A stretch of DNA of 62,647 nt from Sphingomonadales bacterium UBA6157 (GTDB lineage: Bacteria; Pseudomonadota; Alphaproteobacteria; Sphingomonadales; Sphingomonadaceae), in assembly GCA_002423025.1 (NCBI GenBank), contig DIUN01000011.1, positions 1 to 62,647 on the forward strand. The letters are read 5' to 3'. The notes beneath the pieces were generated by a model, which did no database searches, was not told the origin of the DNA, and worked only from the letters and a program-made list of their open reading frames with translations. How positions within the stretch are numbered: the first letter of the stretch is position 1; each line of letters starts with the position of its first letter. The translations under genes and the position numbers were made by a program. Below are positions 9,066 to 17,620 of this stretch, in pieces.

Positions 9066-9866
9066 ATGATTCGTTCTGTTGCAGCCGCTCTGGCGCTGGC
9101 CATGGCTGCCGTTGCCGCGCCGGCCTTTGCCGGGCCGTTCGATGCCGCGCTTGCCGGCGCGCACCGCAGCGATGCCGACAAGGCGCGTGACCCGTATCGT
9201 CACCCCGCCCAGACGCTGGAGTTCTTCGGCGTGGTGCCCGGCAAGACCGTGGTGGAAATCTCCCCCGGCGGCGGCTGGTTCACCGATGTGATCGCCCCCG
9301 GCCTCAAGGATTCCGGCGTCTATTATGCTGCGCTCGGCAACCCCGAGGCGAGCGAAGCCGCCGCCGCCGGCGTCAAGCGCTTTGCCGACAAGATGGCCGC
9401 CAAGCCCGAGGTTTATGGCGCACCCCGGATCTCGGTGTTCTCCAAGGCCAAGATGGATGTGGCGCCTGCCGGCACCGCCGATGTCGTGCTGACTTTCCGC
9501 AACATCCACAACTGGTACATGGCCGATTTCGCGCCCGAGGCGTTCAAGGCGTTCTTTGCGGCGCTCAAGCCCGGCGGCACGCTCGGCGTTGTCGAGCATC
9601 GCCTGCCCGAGGATCGCCCGGATGCGATGATGAAGAGCAGCGGCTACATGAAGGTTTCCGCCGTCAAGGCGATGGCCGAGGCCGCCGGCTTCGTCCTCGA
9701 AGCGTCGTCCGAAGTGAACGGCAACCCCAAGGACACTGCCGATTACCCCGGCGGCGTCTGGACCCTGCCGCCGACCTTTGCCGAGAAGGACAAGGACCGC
9801 GAGAAGTTCGCCGCCATCGGCGAATCGGACCGCATGACGCTGAAGTTCGTCAAGCCGCTGAAGTAA
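9066..9866 (+). CDS. Secreted SAM-methyltransferase-like protein (COG4798 type)
   Basis: 266 aa. The N-terminal signal peptide (MIRSVAAALALAMAAVAAPA, cleavage near AFA-GPF) is unusual for a methyltransferase but typical of this predicted family. The Rossmann-like methyltransferase region includes TVVEISPGGGWFTDVIAP (motif I) and the ADVVLTFRNIHNWY block. A usable SAM supply in the periplasm is unknown, so enzymatic activity is uncertain. A monocistronic layout is suggested by a hairpin terminator 7 bp after the stop. Confidence 0.83.
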   Translation: MIRSVAAALALAMAAVAAPAFAGPFDAALAGAHRSDADKARDPYRHPAQTLEFFGVVPGKTVVEISPGGGWFTDVIAPGLKDSGVYYAALGNPEASEAAAAGVKRFADKMAAKPEVYGAPRISVFSKAKMDVAPAGTADVVLTFRNIHNWYMADFAPEAFKAFFAALKPGGTLGVVEHRLPEDRPDAMMKSSGYMKVSAVKAMAEAAGFVLEASSEVNGNPKDTADYPGGVWTLPPTFAEKDKDREKFAAIGESDRMTLKFVKPLK

Positions 9867-9872
9867 GCCGGG

Positions 9873-9903
9873 AGGCGGGGCTGCCGCGCGGCCCCGCCTT
9901 TCA
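9873..9903. terminator. Bidirectional hairpin terminator
   Basis: AGGCGGGGC (9873-9881) pairs perfectly with GCCCCGCCT (9891-9899) around a 9-nt loop, followed by TTT on the plus strand and preceded by A residues for the minus strand. It lies between two convergent genes. Confidence 0.7.
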
Positions 9904-10785
9904 GTAGATCTGCCGAACGCCGAGCACCGGCTCTGCAACACCGCTGGCGCGCAGCCGGGCGATCACATCGGCCAGCGGCTCCTCCACGGTTGCCATCCAG
10001 TGCGCATTGGCGTGGATGAGCGTATCCCGGCCGCTCAGCATGCCGACATGGCCGGGAAAATAGATGAGGTCACTGGCCTCACGCTTCTCGAAAGCCACCG
10101 CCGCCGCTGCCAGGCCATCCCGCTGCTGGTCGGAGTCGCGCGGGATGGGGAAGCCCAGCGCGGCGCTGACGGCCTGCACCAGCCCGGAGCAATCGACACC
10201 CAGTGGCGTGCGCCCGCCCCAGAGATAGGGCGCGCCGAGGAACAGCCGGGCTACCGGCACCGGATCATGCCCGACTGGCGCCAGATGGCGCTTGTGGACG
10301 AAACCACCCTCGGCAAGCGGCAGGAAGTTTTGGGCCGGGCGCCCACACACACGCGCGCCAAAGGGCAGTTCCATCAACACCGGAGACTTGATGTCCGGCG
10401 CCGAGAACACCGGGGCGATGCGCGCGGTAATGCGGTGCTCGGGCAGCTTTTGCTGCGGCGGCTCGGCCAGCGCTGTGGCTTCCACCCAGCCCAGGTAGCG
10501 ATCATCGGGGCAGCGGCCGAGCGCCCAGCCGTCACTGATGTCAAACACATCGAAGGCTTCGCCGAACAGCAACTCGCTGACGGCGGTGGAGGCGGCATCG
10601 GCAGAGGCGCGCATGGGTGTTCGGGCCGCGATGCAGCGCATTGGTGCTGCCTGAACATAGCGTGCTGCGGCAACGCTGCCGGCCAGCCCGATCTCGACCA
10701 GATCGGGCCGGGCGAGGTTGCAGCGCGGGTCCAGCTTCGGGCGCGGGCCGCTGACGCGGGCGCTGGGCAGCACGCTGTCGCTCAT
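9901..10785 (-). CDS. SH3-domain NlpC/P60 peptidoglycan hydrolase
   Basis: 294 aa. Tandem bacterial SH3-like regions (about residues 50-180: RTPMRASADAASTAVSELLFG and the GWALGRCPDDRYLGWV block) target peptidoglycan. The C-terminal NlpC/P60 domain has the catalytic Cys in GGRTPLGVDCSGLVQ and the His in FPGHVGML, and would cleave D-gamma-Glu to diamino-acid bonds in cell-wall peptides. No clear signal peptide, as in the family that sits beside M17 peptidases in sphingomonads, so it may act on recycled muropeptides. Its ATG overlaps the stop of the M17 gene by 4 bp. Confidence 0.9.
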   Translation of the reverse strand: MSDSVLPSARVSGPRPKLDPRCNLARPDLVEIGLAGSVAAARYVQAAPMRCIAARTPMRASADAASTAVSELLFGEAFDVFDISDGWALGRCPDDRYLGWVEATALAEPPQQKLPEHRITARIAPVFSAPDIKSPVLMELPFGARVCGRPAQNFLPLAEGGFVHKRHLAPVGHDPVPVARLFLGAPYLWGGRTPLGVDCSGLVQAVSAALGFPIPRDSDQQRDGLAAAAVAFEKREASDLIYFPGHVGMLSGRDTLIHANAHWMATVEEPLADVIARLRASGVAEPVLGVRQIY

Positions 10786-12170
10786 CGTGCGCTGCGGGCC
10801 TTGAGCAGCGCCCAGGCAGCGCGCAGGCCCATCGCTTCGCCGCCCTTGGGGCGGCCGGGGCGGGCGGCGGGGTTCCAGCCATAGGTGTCGAAATGCGCCC
10901 AGGGGATGCTGGCTGGCACGAACGCCTCCAGGAACAGCGCCGCGGTGATGGCGCCGGCAAAGCCACTGTCCGGCGAGTTGGTCATGTCCGCGATCGGGGA
11001 CTTGAGCATGTCCCGATAGCCCGGCCACAGCGGCAGCCGCCACAGCGGATCGGCACTGGCGGCACTGGCGGCGGCGAACTCGGCGGCCAGCGCCTCATTG
11101 TTGGTGAAGAACGCCGGGAGCTGCGGCCCCAGCGCCACGCGCGCCGCGCCGGTGAGCGTGGCAAAATCGATGATCAGGCCGGGCTGGTCTTCCACCGCCA
11201 GGGTCAGCGCATCGGCGAGCACCAGCCGGCCTTCTGCATCGGTGTTGGTGACTTCGATGGTCTTGCCGGCGCGGGTGGCCAGAATGTCTCCGGGGCGCAT
11301 GGCATCGCCCGAGATGCTGTTTTCCACCGCCGGGATGATGAGGCGCAGGCGGATCGGCAAGCCGGCCTGCATGGCGAGCCGCGCTAGCGCCAGCGCATGG
11401 GCGGCGCCGCCCATGTCCTTCTTCATCAGCGCCATGGAGTTGCCGGGCTTGATGTTGAGCCCGCCGCTGTCAAAGGTGACACCCTTGCCGATGATGGTGA
11501 CGCGCGGGTGCGCCGGGTCCCCCCAGTGCAGGTCGATCAGGCGCGGCGCGCGGCTGGCGGCGCGGCCCACGGCATGGACAGCGGGAAAATTGCCGGCCAG
11601 CAGCGCCTCGCCCTTGGTGACGGTGAGGCTGGCGCCAAAGAACCGCGCTTCGGCGGACACGGCATCGGCAAGGTCCGCCGGCCCCATGTCGGACGCCGGG
11701 GTGTCGATCAGGTCGCGCGCCAGCGCCGTGGCTTCGGCCAGGCGGACGGCCTCGCTGATGCCGCCGGCATCAGCTGTGAGCAGCACACGGTGGCCGGTGT
11801 CCCCACTCGGCTTGCGATAGCGGCTGAAGCGGTGCTGGGCGAGCAGCCAGCCGAGCGCCGATGGCGGCCCGGCCTCGGGCTCGGCAAGGTGCAGGCGATA
11901 GCGGCCGCTGGGCAGCTTGGCGGCGGCGGCGGCGAGGCTGAACGGCCCGCCATCACCGGCGCCGGCCAGCGCGCTCCACTCGGCCGGGCCATCGCCGGGG
12001 ATGAGCACGACCTCATCGGCACCGGCCTTGAAATTCTGCGCGGCGACAAAGCTGCGGGCGCGCTCGCTGGCCTGCCGCAGCCAGGCCTCCAGGCCGGCGG
12101 CGGGGAGCAGCGTCAGGCTGGTGGCAGGGCTGCCATCATCGGCAAGCAGCAGCGCGGCAAAATCGGTCAA
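10782..12170 (-). CDS. Leucyl aminopeptidase family M17
   Basis: 462-aa cytoplasmic di-zinc/manganese exopeptidase. Signature blocks are GKGVTFDSGGLNIKPG (metal Lys/Asp) and TNTDAEGRLVLADAL (the PepA signature), with KKDMGGAAHAL between them. This is the shorter M17 form compared with PepA (~500 aa). It is the middle gene of a tightly overlapping rimO - M17 - NlpC/P60 operon (ATGA overlaps on both sides), suggesting cell-wall peptide or general peptide turnover coupled to translation genes. Confidence 0.94.
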   Translation of the reverse strand: MTDFAALLLADDGSPATSLTLLPAAGLEAWLRQASERARSFVAAQNFKAGADEVVLIPGDGPAEWSALAGAGDGGPFSLAAAAAKLPSGRYRLHLAEPEAGPPSALGWLLAQHRFSRYRKPSGDTGHRVLLTADAGGISEAVRLAEATALARDLIDTPASDMGPADLADAVSAEARFFGASLTVTKGEALLAGNFPAVHAVGRAASRAPRLIDLHWGDPAHPRVTIIGKGVTFDSGGLNIKPGNSMALMKKDMGGAAHALALARLAMQAGLPIRLRLIIPAVENSISGDAMRPGDILATRAGKTIEVTNTDAEGRLVLADALTLAVEDQPGLIIDFATLTGAARVALGPQLPAFFTNNEALAAEFAAASAASADPLWRLPLWPGYRDMLKSPIADMTNSPDSGFAGAITAALFLEAFVPASIPWAHFDTYGWNPAARPGRPKGGEAMGLRAAWALLKARSAR

Positions 12171-13495
12171 ACCGGCACTCCCAGAAGGTCATGATCCTCC
12201 GCGGCCTCGATGCGGACGCGGACGATGTCTCCCACGCTGATGCCGCCGGCATCGCGCAGATGCACTTCGCCATCGATCTCGGGGGCATCATATTTGCTGC
12301 GGCCGGTGGCGCCGCCGTCTTCATCCACGGCGTCGATCAGCACATCGAGATCGCGGCCGACCTTGGCTTCGAGGCGGCGGGCCGAGATGGCGGATTGCGC
12401 CGCCATGAAGCGGTGCCAGCGCTCGTCCTTGAGGTCTTCCGGCACGGGATTTGGCAGCGCGTTGGCGGCGGCGCCATCGACAGCCTCGTAGCGGAAGGCG
12501 CCGACCCGATCGAGCTGGGCCTGCTCCAGCCAGTCGAGCAGATACTGGAAGTCCGCCTCGGTCTCGCCGGGAAAGCCGAGCACGAAGGTGCTGCGCAGCG
12601 CCAGGTCCGGCACCTGCGCGCGCCAGCGGGTGATGCGCTCCAGCACCTTGGCATCATTGGCCGGGCGACGCATGGCGCGCAGCACGCTGGGGCTGGCGTG
12701 CTGGAACGGAATATCAAGATAAGGCAGCAGAAGCCCCTCGGCCATCAGCCCGATCAGCTGGTCCACATGCGGATAGGGGTAGATATAGTGCAGCCGCACC
12801 CAGGCGCCGAGCTGGCCGAGCTCGCGCGCCAGATCGGTGATATGGGCGCGCAGCTCGCGGCCGCCGAGGCTGGAGACGGCGTGGCGCAGGTCCACGCCAT
12901 AGGCCGATGTGTCCTGTGCGATGACGAGCAGTTCCTTCGAGCCGCCGCGCACCAGCGCCTCGGCCTCGCGCAGTATCGCCGCCGGGGGCCGGCTTGAGAG
13001 ATCACCGCGCAGGCTCGGGATGATGCAGAAGGCGCAGCGATGGTCACAGCCTTCCGAGATCTTCAGGTAGCTGTAGTGGCGCGGCGTGAGCTTGAGCCCG
13101 GCATCCGGGATCAGATCGAGATAGGCGGATTTGACCGGCGGCGCGGCGGCGCGGACGGCGCTGACAACATCATCATATTGCTGCGGGCCGGTGACGGCGA
13201 GCACGCCGGGGAAGCGGGCGCGGATGCTCTCCGCCTCATGCCCCATGCAGCCGGTGACGATGACCTGGCCGTTTTCGGCCATCGCCTCGCCGATGGCCTC
13301 AAGGCTCTCCGCCTTGGCGCTGTCGAGAAAGCCGCAGGTGTTGACGATCACGACATCGGCGCCGGCATAATCGGCGGAGAGCGCATAGCCATCGGCGCGC
13401 AACTGGGTGAGGATGCGTTCGCTATCGACCAGCGCCTTGGGGCAACCGAGGGAAACCATGCCGACGCGCGGGGCGGAATCGAGTGTAAGAGCCAT
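12167..13495 (-). CDS. rimO: Ribosomal protein S12 methylthiotransferase RimO
   Basis: Radical-SAM enzyme that methylthiolates an aspartate of ribosomal protein uS12. The N-terminal UPF0004 domain has three cluster cysteines (SLGCPKALVDSE, VNTCGFLDSA, VTGCMG). The central radical-SAM motif is GCDHRCAFCIIPS (CxxxCxxC), and a C-terminal TRAM domain follows. 442 aa from MALTLDS; ATG codons two and four codons upstream are alternatives. The SLGCPK...DSE and the overall length distinguish RimO from MiaB. First gene of the overlapping operon. Confidence 0.95.
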   Translation of the reverse strand: MALTLDSAPRVGMVSLGCPKALVDSERILTQLRADGYALSADYAGADVVIVNTCGFLDSAKAESLEAIGEAMAENGQVIVTGCMGHEAESIRARFPGVLAVTGPQQYDDVVSAVRAAAPPVKSAYLDLIPDAGLKLTPRHYSYLKISEGCDHRCAFCIIPSLRGDLSSRPPAAILREAEALVRGGSKELLVIAQDTSAYGVDLRHAVSSLGGRELRAHITDLARELGQLGAWVRLHYIYPYPHVDQLIGLMAEGLLLPYLDIPFQHASPSVLRAMRRPANDAKVLERITRWRAQVPDLALRSTFVLGFPGETEADFQYLLDWLEQAQLDRVGAFRYEAVDGAAANALPNPVPEDLKDERWHRFMAAQSAISARRLEAKVGRDLDVLIDAVDEDGGATGRSKYDAPEIDGEVHLRDAGGISVGDIVRVRIEAAEDHDLLGVPV

Positions 13496-13580
13496 CGGCA
13501 TTGGCATTGCCCAGCGCGCGGCGGAGCGCAAGTGTCCTTGCGTCGCTACACCCGCGCAGGCGGGGGTGCGGGGTGGCGAC

Positions 13581-14486
13581 CTAGCGCCCGCCGATCAGCC
13601 GTGCCGGGTCGAGCGCGGTGCGGCCCTTGCGGATTTCAAAATGCACCTGCGGCTCGGTGACAGCGCCGGTGTCCCCGGCGCGGGCGATGATATCCCCCTG
13701 GCGCACGCTGCGGCCGCGCTCGACGAGCAGGGCCTCGTTATGGCCATAGGCCGTTACATAGCCGCTGGCATGCTTGATGAGGACGAGGTTGCCGAAGCCC
13801 GGAATCGCGTCTCCGGCATAGGCGATGACGCCGTCTCCGGCGGCGCGGACGGGGGTGCCGGCGCTGGCCTTCAGGTTGACGCCATCGTTGAAGCGGCCGC
13901 CGGATTTTGCCCCATAGCCGGAGAGGATGCGGCCCTCCACCGGCCAGCGGAAGGCCGGGGCATCACCGGGGATCTCCGGCAGCCGGGCGGTCGCCGCGGC
14001 GGTGCGGCGCGGCGGCTGGCCGGGGGCCGGGCGGGCGCGGGCGGGTGCATTGGCGGCAGGCTCGCCGCCGGTGATGAGATCATCGATATCGAGATCAAAG
14101 GCCTGTGCGCGCTGTTCCAGCGTCATCTGCGCCACCTGCTGGCGGGTCGGCAGCATCAGCTTGTCGCCCACTTGCAGCACATAGGGCGGCTTGAGCTTGT
14201 TGGCGTTGATCAGGGTCGTCCAGCTCACGCCATAGGCGCGGGCGATGGCGATGCCGGTCTCGCCCGGCTTGACGGTGTGGAGCCGGCCACCGGGCACGGC
14301 AACGGCGTCTGCCACCACCTTGCGCGCCTGCCACACGGGCTTGGGCGGCGGCGCTTTGCCGCGGGCGGAATTGGCCGGGGTGCTGCCGGCGGTTTGCGGG
14401 GATGGCATCCGCGCCCGCTCCGGCGCGCACGCAGCCGCCAGCAGCGCGAGCGCCAGCAGCGATACGGGGAGGAGGGGAGCGCGCAT
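13581..14486 (-). CDS. NlpD-like LysM + degenerate M23/LytM lipoprotein
   Basis: 301 aa. Lipoprotein signal with lipobox Cys at about residue 20 (LLAAACAPE). A LysM domain follows (HTVKPGETGIAIARAYGVSW...), then a Pro/Ala linker and a C-terminal M23 domain. The zinc-site positions are changed: the usual HxG(I/V)D reads NDGVNLK and the HLHFE motif reads QVHFEIR, so the first His, the Asp and one later His are lost. This is like E. coli NlpD/EnvC, which activate amidases rather than cut. Position after surE fits the serS-surE-(pcm)-nlpD order. Start chosen by spacing from the GGGGGG ribosome site. Confidence 0.9.
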   Translation of the reverse strand: MRAPLLPVSLLALALLAAACAPERARMPSPQTAGSTPANSARGKAPPPKPVWQARKVVADAVAVPGGRLHTVKPGETGIAIARAYGVSWTTLINANKLKPPYVLQVGDKLMLPTRQQVAQMTLEQRAQAFDLDIDDLITGGEPAANAPARARPAPGQPPRRTAAATARLPEIPGDAPAFRWPVEGRILSGYGAKSGGRFNDGVNLKASAGTPVRAAGDGVIAYAGDAIPGFGNLVLIKHASGYVTAYGHNEALLVERGRSVRQGDIIARAGDTGAVTEPQVHFEIRKGRTALDPARLIGGR

Positions 14487-14557
14487 TGTCATGCCCCCCA
14501 AGGTTTAAGGCAAAGCAGCGCTTCCGGCCACCCCGCCCGCCGCGTTTGCGCTGCGGC

Positions 14558-15337
14558 TCAGGCCTTTTCCGCCAGCGGGGCCAGCGCCAGCTTCAGCGCC
14601 GCCATGCTCTGGTAGTGCGTCATGTCGAGATGCAGCGGCGTCACCGAGATGCAGGCCTCGTGCATGGCCTTCAGGTCCGTCTCATGGCCGGGGGCCGGCT
14701 TTTCCTTGCCGAAGCCGTGCCAGTAATAAGGGAAGCCGCGTGGATCGATGCGCTTGACGAGGTGGATGTTGCCGTAATCGCGGAAGCCCTGTTCCGTCAC
14801 GCGCACGCCGGCCACGGCATCGGGCATCACGGGGGGGAAGTTGATATTGATCAGCGTGCCATGCTGCCAATCGACAGCCTGGACGCGGCGGATGATCTCG
14901 GCGCCATGGGCGATGGCGGTGGAAAAATCCTCCATGCCGGCGGTGTAGTCCATCATCACGGCGCTCAGCGCGATCGAGCGGATGCCGGCGAGGCAGCCCT
15001 CCATGGCGGCGGAGACGGTGCCGGAATAGGTCACGTCCTCGGCGAGGTTGGCGCCGCGGTTGACACCGGAGAGGATAAGATCGGGCTTGTGGTCCTCCAT
15101 CACCGCGCCGAGCGCCAGCATGACGCAATCGGTGGGGGTGCCGCGCACGGCAAAGCGGCGGGGCGAGATTTCGCGCAGCCGCACCGGCTGGGAGAGGGTG
15201 AGGCTGTGCCCGGCGCCGGACTGCTCCTCGGCCGGCGCCACGACCCATACATCATCGGAAAGCTGGGCGGCGATGGCCTCCAGCGCGACAAGGCCGGGGG
15301 CGTTGATGCCGTCATCATTGGTGACGAGGATGCGCAT
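14558..15337 (-). CDS. surE: 5'/3'-nucleotidase SurE
   Basis: 259-aa nucleotidase (stationary-phase survival protein) that hydrolyses nucleoside monophosphates. Family motifs are at the N-terminus, MRILVTNDDGINAPG (metal Asp-Asp), and in the GVNRGANLAEDVTYSGTVSA block (metal Asn and Ser). The length is normal. It lies between serS and the NlpD-like gene; the pcm gene often found between surE and nlpD elsewhere is absent. Confidence 0.96.
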   Translation of the reverse strand: MRILVTNDDGINAPGLVALEAIAAQLSDDVWVVAPAEEQSGAGHSLTLSQPVRLREISPRRFAVRGTPTDCVMLALGAVMEDHKPDLILSGVNRGANLAEDVTYSGTVSAAMEGCLAGIRSIALSAVMMDYTAGMEDFSTAIAHGAEIIRRVQAVDWQHGTLININFPPVMPDAVAGVRVTEQGFRDYGNIHLVKRIDPRGFPYYWHGFGKEKPAPGHETDLKAMHEACISVTPLHLDMTHYQSMAALKLALAPLAEKA

Positions 15338-15406
15338 GGGTCTGGTCTTTCTTGGCGATGTCGGCTTGCAGTAGAGCCCCGGCCTGCGCCGGAACGGCAG
15401 GAACGG

Positions 15407-16678
15407 TCAGGGGCGGAGTTCGGTGACGCCGTTCATGTAGGGCAGCAGCACGGCGGGAATGATGACACTGCCATCGGCGCGCTGGTAATTTTCCAGCACG
15501 GCCACCAGCGTGCGGCCGACAGCGAGGCCGGAGCCGTTGAGCGTGTGGACATGGCCCTTGCTGCCCTTTTCGCCGCGCGCCTTGTAGCGGGCGTTCATGC
15601 GGCGGCCCTGGAAATCCCCGCAGTCCGAAATGCTGCTGATCTCGCGATAGGCGCCCTGGCCGGGCAGCCAGACTTCCAGGTCATAGGTCAGCCGGGCCGA
15701 GGCGCCCATGTCCCCGGTGCAGAGCATCAAGCGGCGGTAGCACAGTCCCAGCGCCTCCAGGATCGCCTCGGCGCTGGCGATCATGTGTGCATGCTCGGCA
15801 GCGGCCTGCTCGGGCGTGCAGATGGCGACAAGCTCGACCTTCTCGAACTGGTGCTGGCGGATGAGGCCCTTGGTGTCGCGCCCGGCGCTGCCGGCCTCGG
15901 AGCGGAAGCACGGCGTCAGCGCTGTCAACCGCAGCGGCAGGCTGTCTTCATCGAGTAGCTGCTCGCGCACGAGGTTGGTCAGCGGCATCTCGGCGGTGGG
16001 GATGAGGTAGCGGCCATCGGTGGTCTTGAAGAGGTCTTCCTCGAACTTGGGAAGCTGGCCGGTGCCATAGGCGGCATCGGCGCGTACCAGCAGCGGCACC
16101 GAGGTTTCCTGATAGCCGCCCACCGCCGTCTGCCTGTCGAGCATGAACTGGCCGAGCGCGCGCTGCAGCCGCGCCAGCGGGCCGCGCAGCACGGCGAAGC
16201 GCGCGCCGGCGATGCGCGCCGCGGCGTCGGGATCATAGCCCAGCCTTGCCGCCACGGCGTCATGCTCCAGCGGCGGAAAATCGAACACCGGCTTTTCACC
16301 ATGGCTGTGGACCACGATATTGGCGGTCTCGTCCGCCCCATCGGGTGCCTCGGGCGCCGGCAGGTTGGGCAACGCGGCGAGCAGGGTTTCCACTTCGGCG
16401 GCGGCGGCGCGCTCATCGGCTTCAAGGCCGGGGATGCGCTCCTTGAGCAGCGCCACTTCGGCCATCAGCGCCTCGGCGGCCTGGCCCTTGGCCTTGGCCA
16501 TGCCGATTTCGCGCGAGCGCTCGTTGCGGCTGGCCAGCGCCGCCTGCAGTTCCGTCTGAATGGCGCGCAGCTTGCTGTCTGCCGCCAGGATGGCGGGGCT
16601 GGCGGGGGCGCCGCCGCGGCGGGCCAGCCCGGCATCAAAGGCGGCAGGGTCGGCGCGGATGAGCTTGATGTCGTGCAT
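15407..16678 (-). CDS. serS: Seryl-tRNA synthetase
   Basis: 423-aa class II aminoacyl-tRNA synthetase charging tRNA-Ser. The N-terminal coiled-coil arm (about residues 25-100, starting MHDIKLIRADPAAFDAGLAR) is followed by the catalytic core with FRSEAGSAGRDTKGLIRQHQF (motif 2) and the C-terminal GSGLAVGRTLVAVLENYQ (motif 3). Start chosen at the MHDIKLI ATG; an upstream extension to 16738 lacks similarity. First gene of the serS-surE-nlpD-like run. Confidence 0.97.
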   Translation of the reverse strand: MHDIKLIRADPAAFDAGLARRGGAPASPAILAADSKLRAIQTELQAALASRNERSREIGMAKAKGQAAEALMAEVALLKERIPGLEADERAAAAEVETLLAALPNLPAPEAPDGADETANIVVHSHGEKPVFDFPPLEHDAVAARLGYDPDAAARIAGARFAVLRGPLARLQRALGQFMLDRQTAVGGYQETSVPLLVRADAAYGTGQLPKFEEDLFKTTDGRYLIPTAEMPLTNLVREQLLDEDSLPLRLTALTPCFRSEAGSAGRDTKGLIRQHQFEKVELVAICTPEQAAAEHAHMIASAEAILEALGLCYRRLMLCTGDMGASARLTYDLEVWLPGQGAYREISSISDCGDFQGRRMNARYKARGEKGSKGHVHTLNGSGLAVGRTLVAVLENYQRADGSVIIPAVLLPYMNGVTELRP

Positions 16679-16785
16679 GGCCTGCCTATCGCCGAGGGGC
16701 GCGCGGGAGGCAAGTGGGGGCAACAGCCGGGCCGGCACCGGAAAGGGCTTCCCGCCGGCGCCATAGTGGTTCTAGAATCAGGGCC

Positions 16786-17508
16786 ATGATCGTCATTTGC
16801 CCCAATTGCGGCGTGCGCTACCAGCTGGCCGTCACCCAGCTGCCGGCCGGCAAGCGCATGCGCTGCGCGGAATGTGACCATCGCTGGGTGCCCGAGCCGC
16901 CGCCCGCGCCGGCGAGGCCGGAGCCTGTCGATGATGAAGAGGCGCTGGCGACGCTGCAGGCCGTGCTGCTCGGCGAACGCGAGGAACGCCCGCAGCCTGC
17001 GCCGCCGCCGGAACCGATCGTGCCGGAGCCCGAGCCCGAGCCTGAACCCGTGCCCGAGGATGACGACGCGCCGCAGCGGACCAACTGGCTGGCCGTGCTC
17101 GTCGTGCTGGTGGCGGCGGCGGCGTTGAGCGTGATGGCCGCCGGCATCTGGCTCGGCGGCGTGGATTTTGCGCGGGTGCCGGTGATCGGCCAGGTGCTGG
17201 GCGAGGCGCAGGCGCGGCTGGCCCCGCCGCCGTCGCCGCTCAGGATCACGGTTTCGGCGCGGGTGACGATGCTGCCCTCCGGCGTGCGGCTGCTCGAGCT
17301 TGAGGGCATCATCGCCAACCCCTCGGCCCGGAGCGAGCCGGTGCCGCCGCTGCGGGCCACCCTGGCGGTGGGCGATGAGGTGGTGCGGCGCTGGACCGTC
17401 GCGCCGCCGGTGCCGCAGCTTTCACCGCGCAGCGAAGTCTCCTTCACCAGCACGGTCACGGATTTTCCGGCCGAGGCGCGCACCGTGCGGCTGGCCACCG
17501 GGGACTGA
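16786..17508 (+). CDS. Zinc-ribbon (MJ0042-type) single-pass membrane protein
   Basis: 240 aa. The N-terminus holds a CxxC...CxxC zinc ribbon (MIVICPNCGVRYQL...MRCAECDHRW), typical of the MJ0042/zinc_ribbon_5 family common in Alphaproteobacteria. Then come a long acidic Pro/Glu linker (about residues 45-95), one membrane helix (WLAVLVVLVAAAALSVMAAG) and a C-terminal periplasmic DUF3426-like beta domain. Function unknown. Divergent from serS. Confidence 0.85.
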   Translation: MIVICPNCGVRYQLAVTQLPAGKRMRCAECDHRWVPEPPPAPARPEPVDDEEALATLQAVLLGEREERPQPAPPPEPIVPEPEPEPEPVPEDDDAPQRTNWLAVLVVLVAAAALSVMAAGIWLGGVDFARVPVIGQVLGEAQARLAPPPSPLRITVSARVTMLPSGVRLLELEGIIANPSARSEPVPPLRATLAVGDEVVRRWTVAPPVPQLSPRSEVSFTSTVTDFPAEARTVRLATGD

Positions 17509-17620
17509 GCCGGGGCACATCCGAGCCGTTTCCGGAAATCTGCGCCCTATTCAACTTGTGGCTGGATTCTGGCCCGGTCGCGTGTGAGGAAGAGCGCGAA
17601 AGCCATAGGAGAACCGTACC

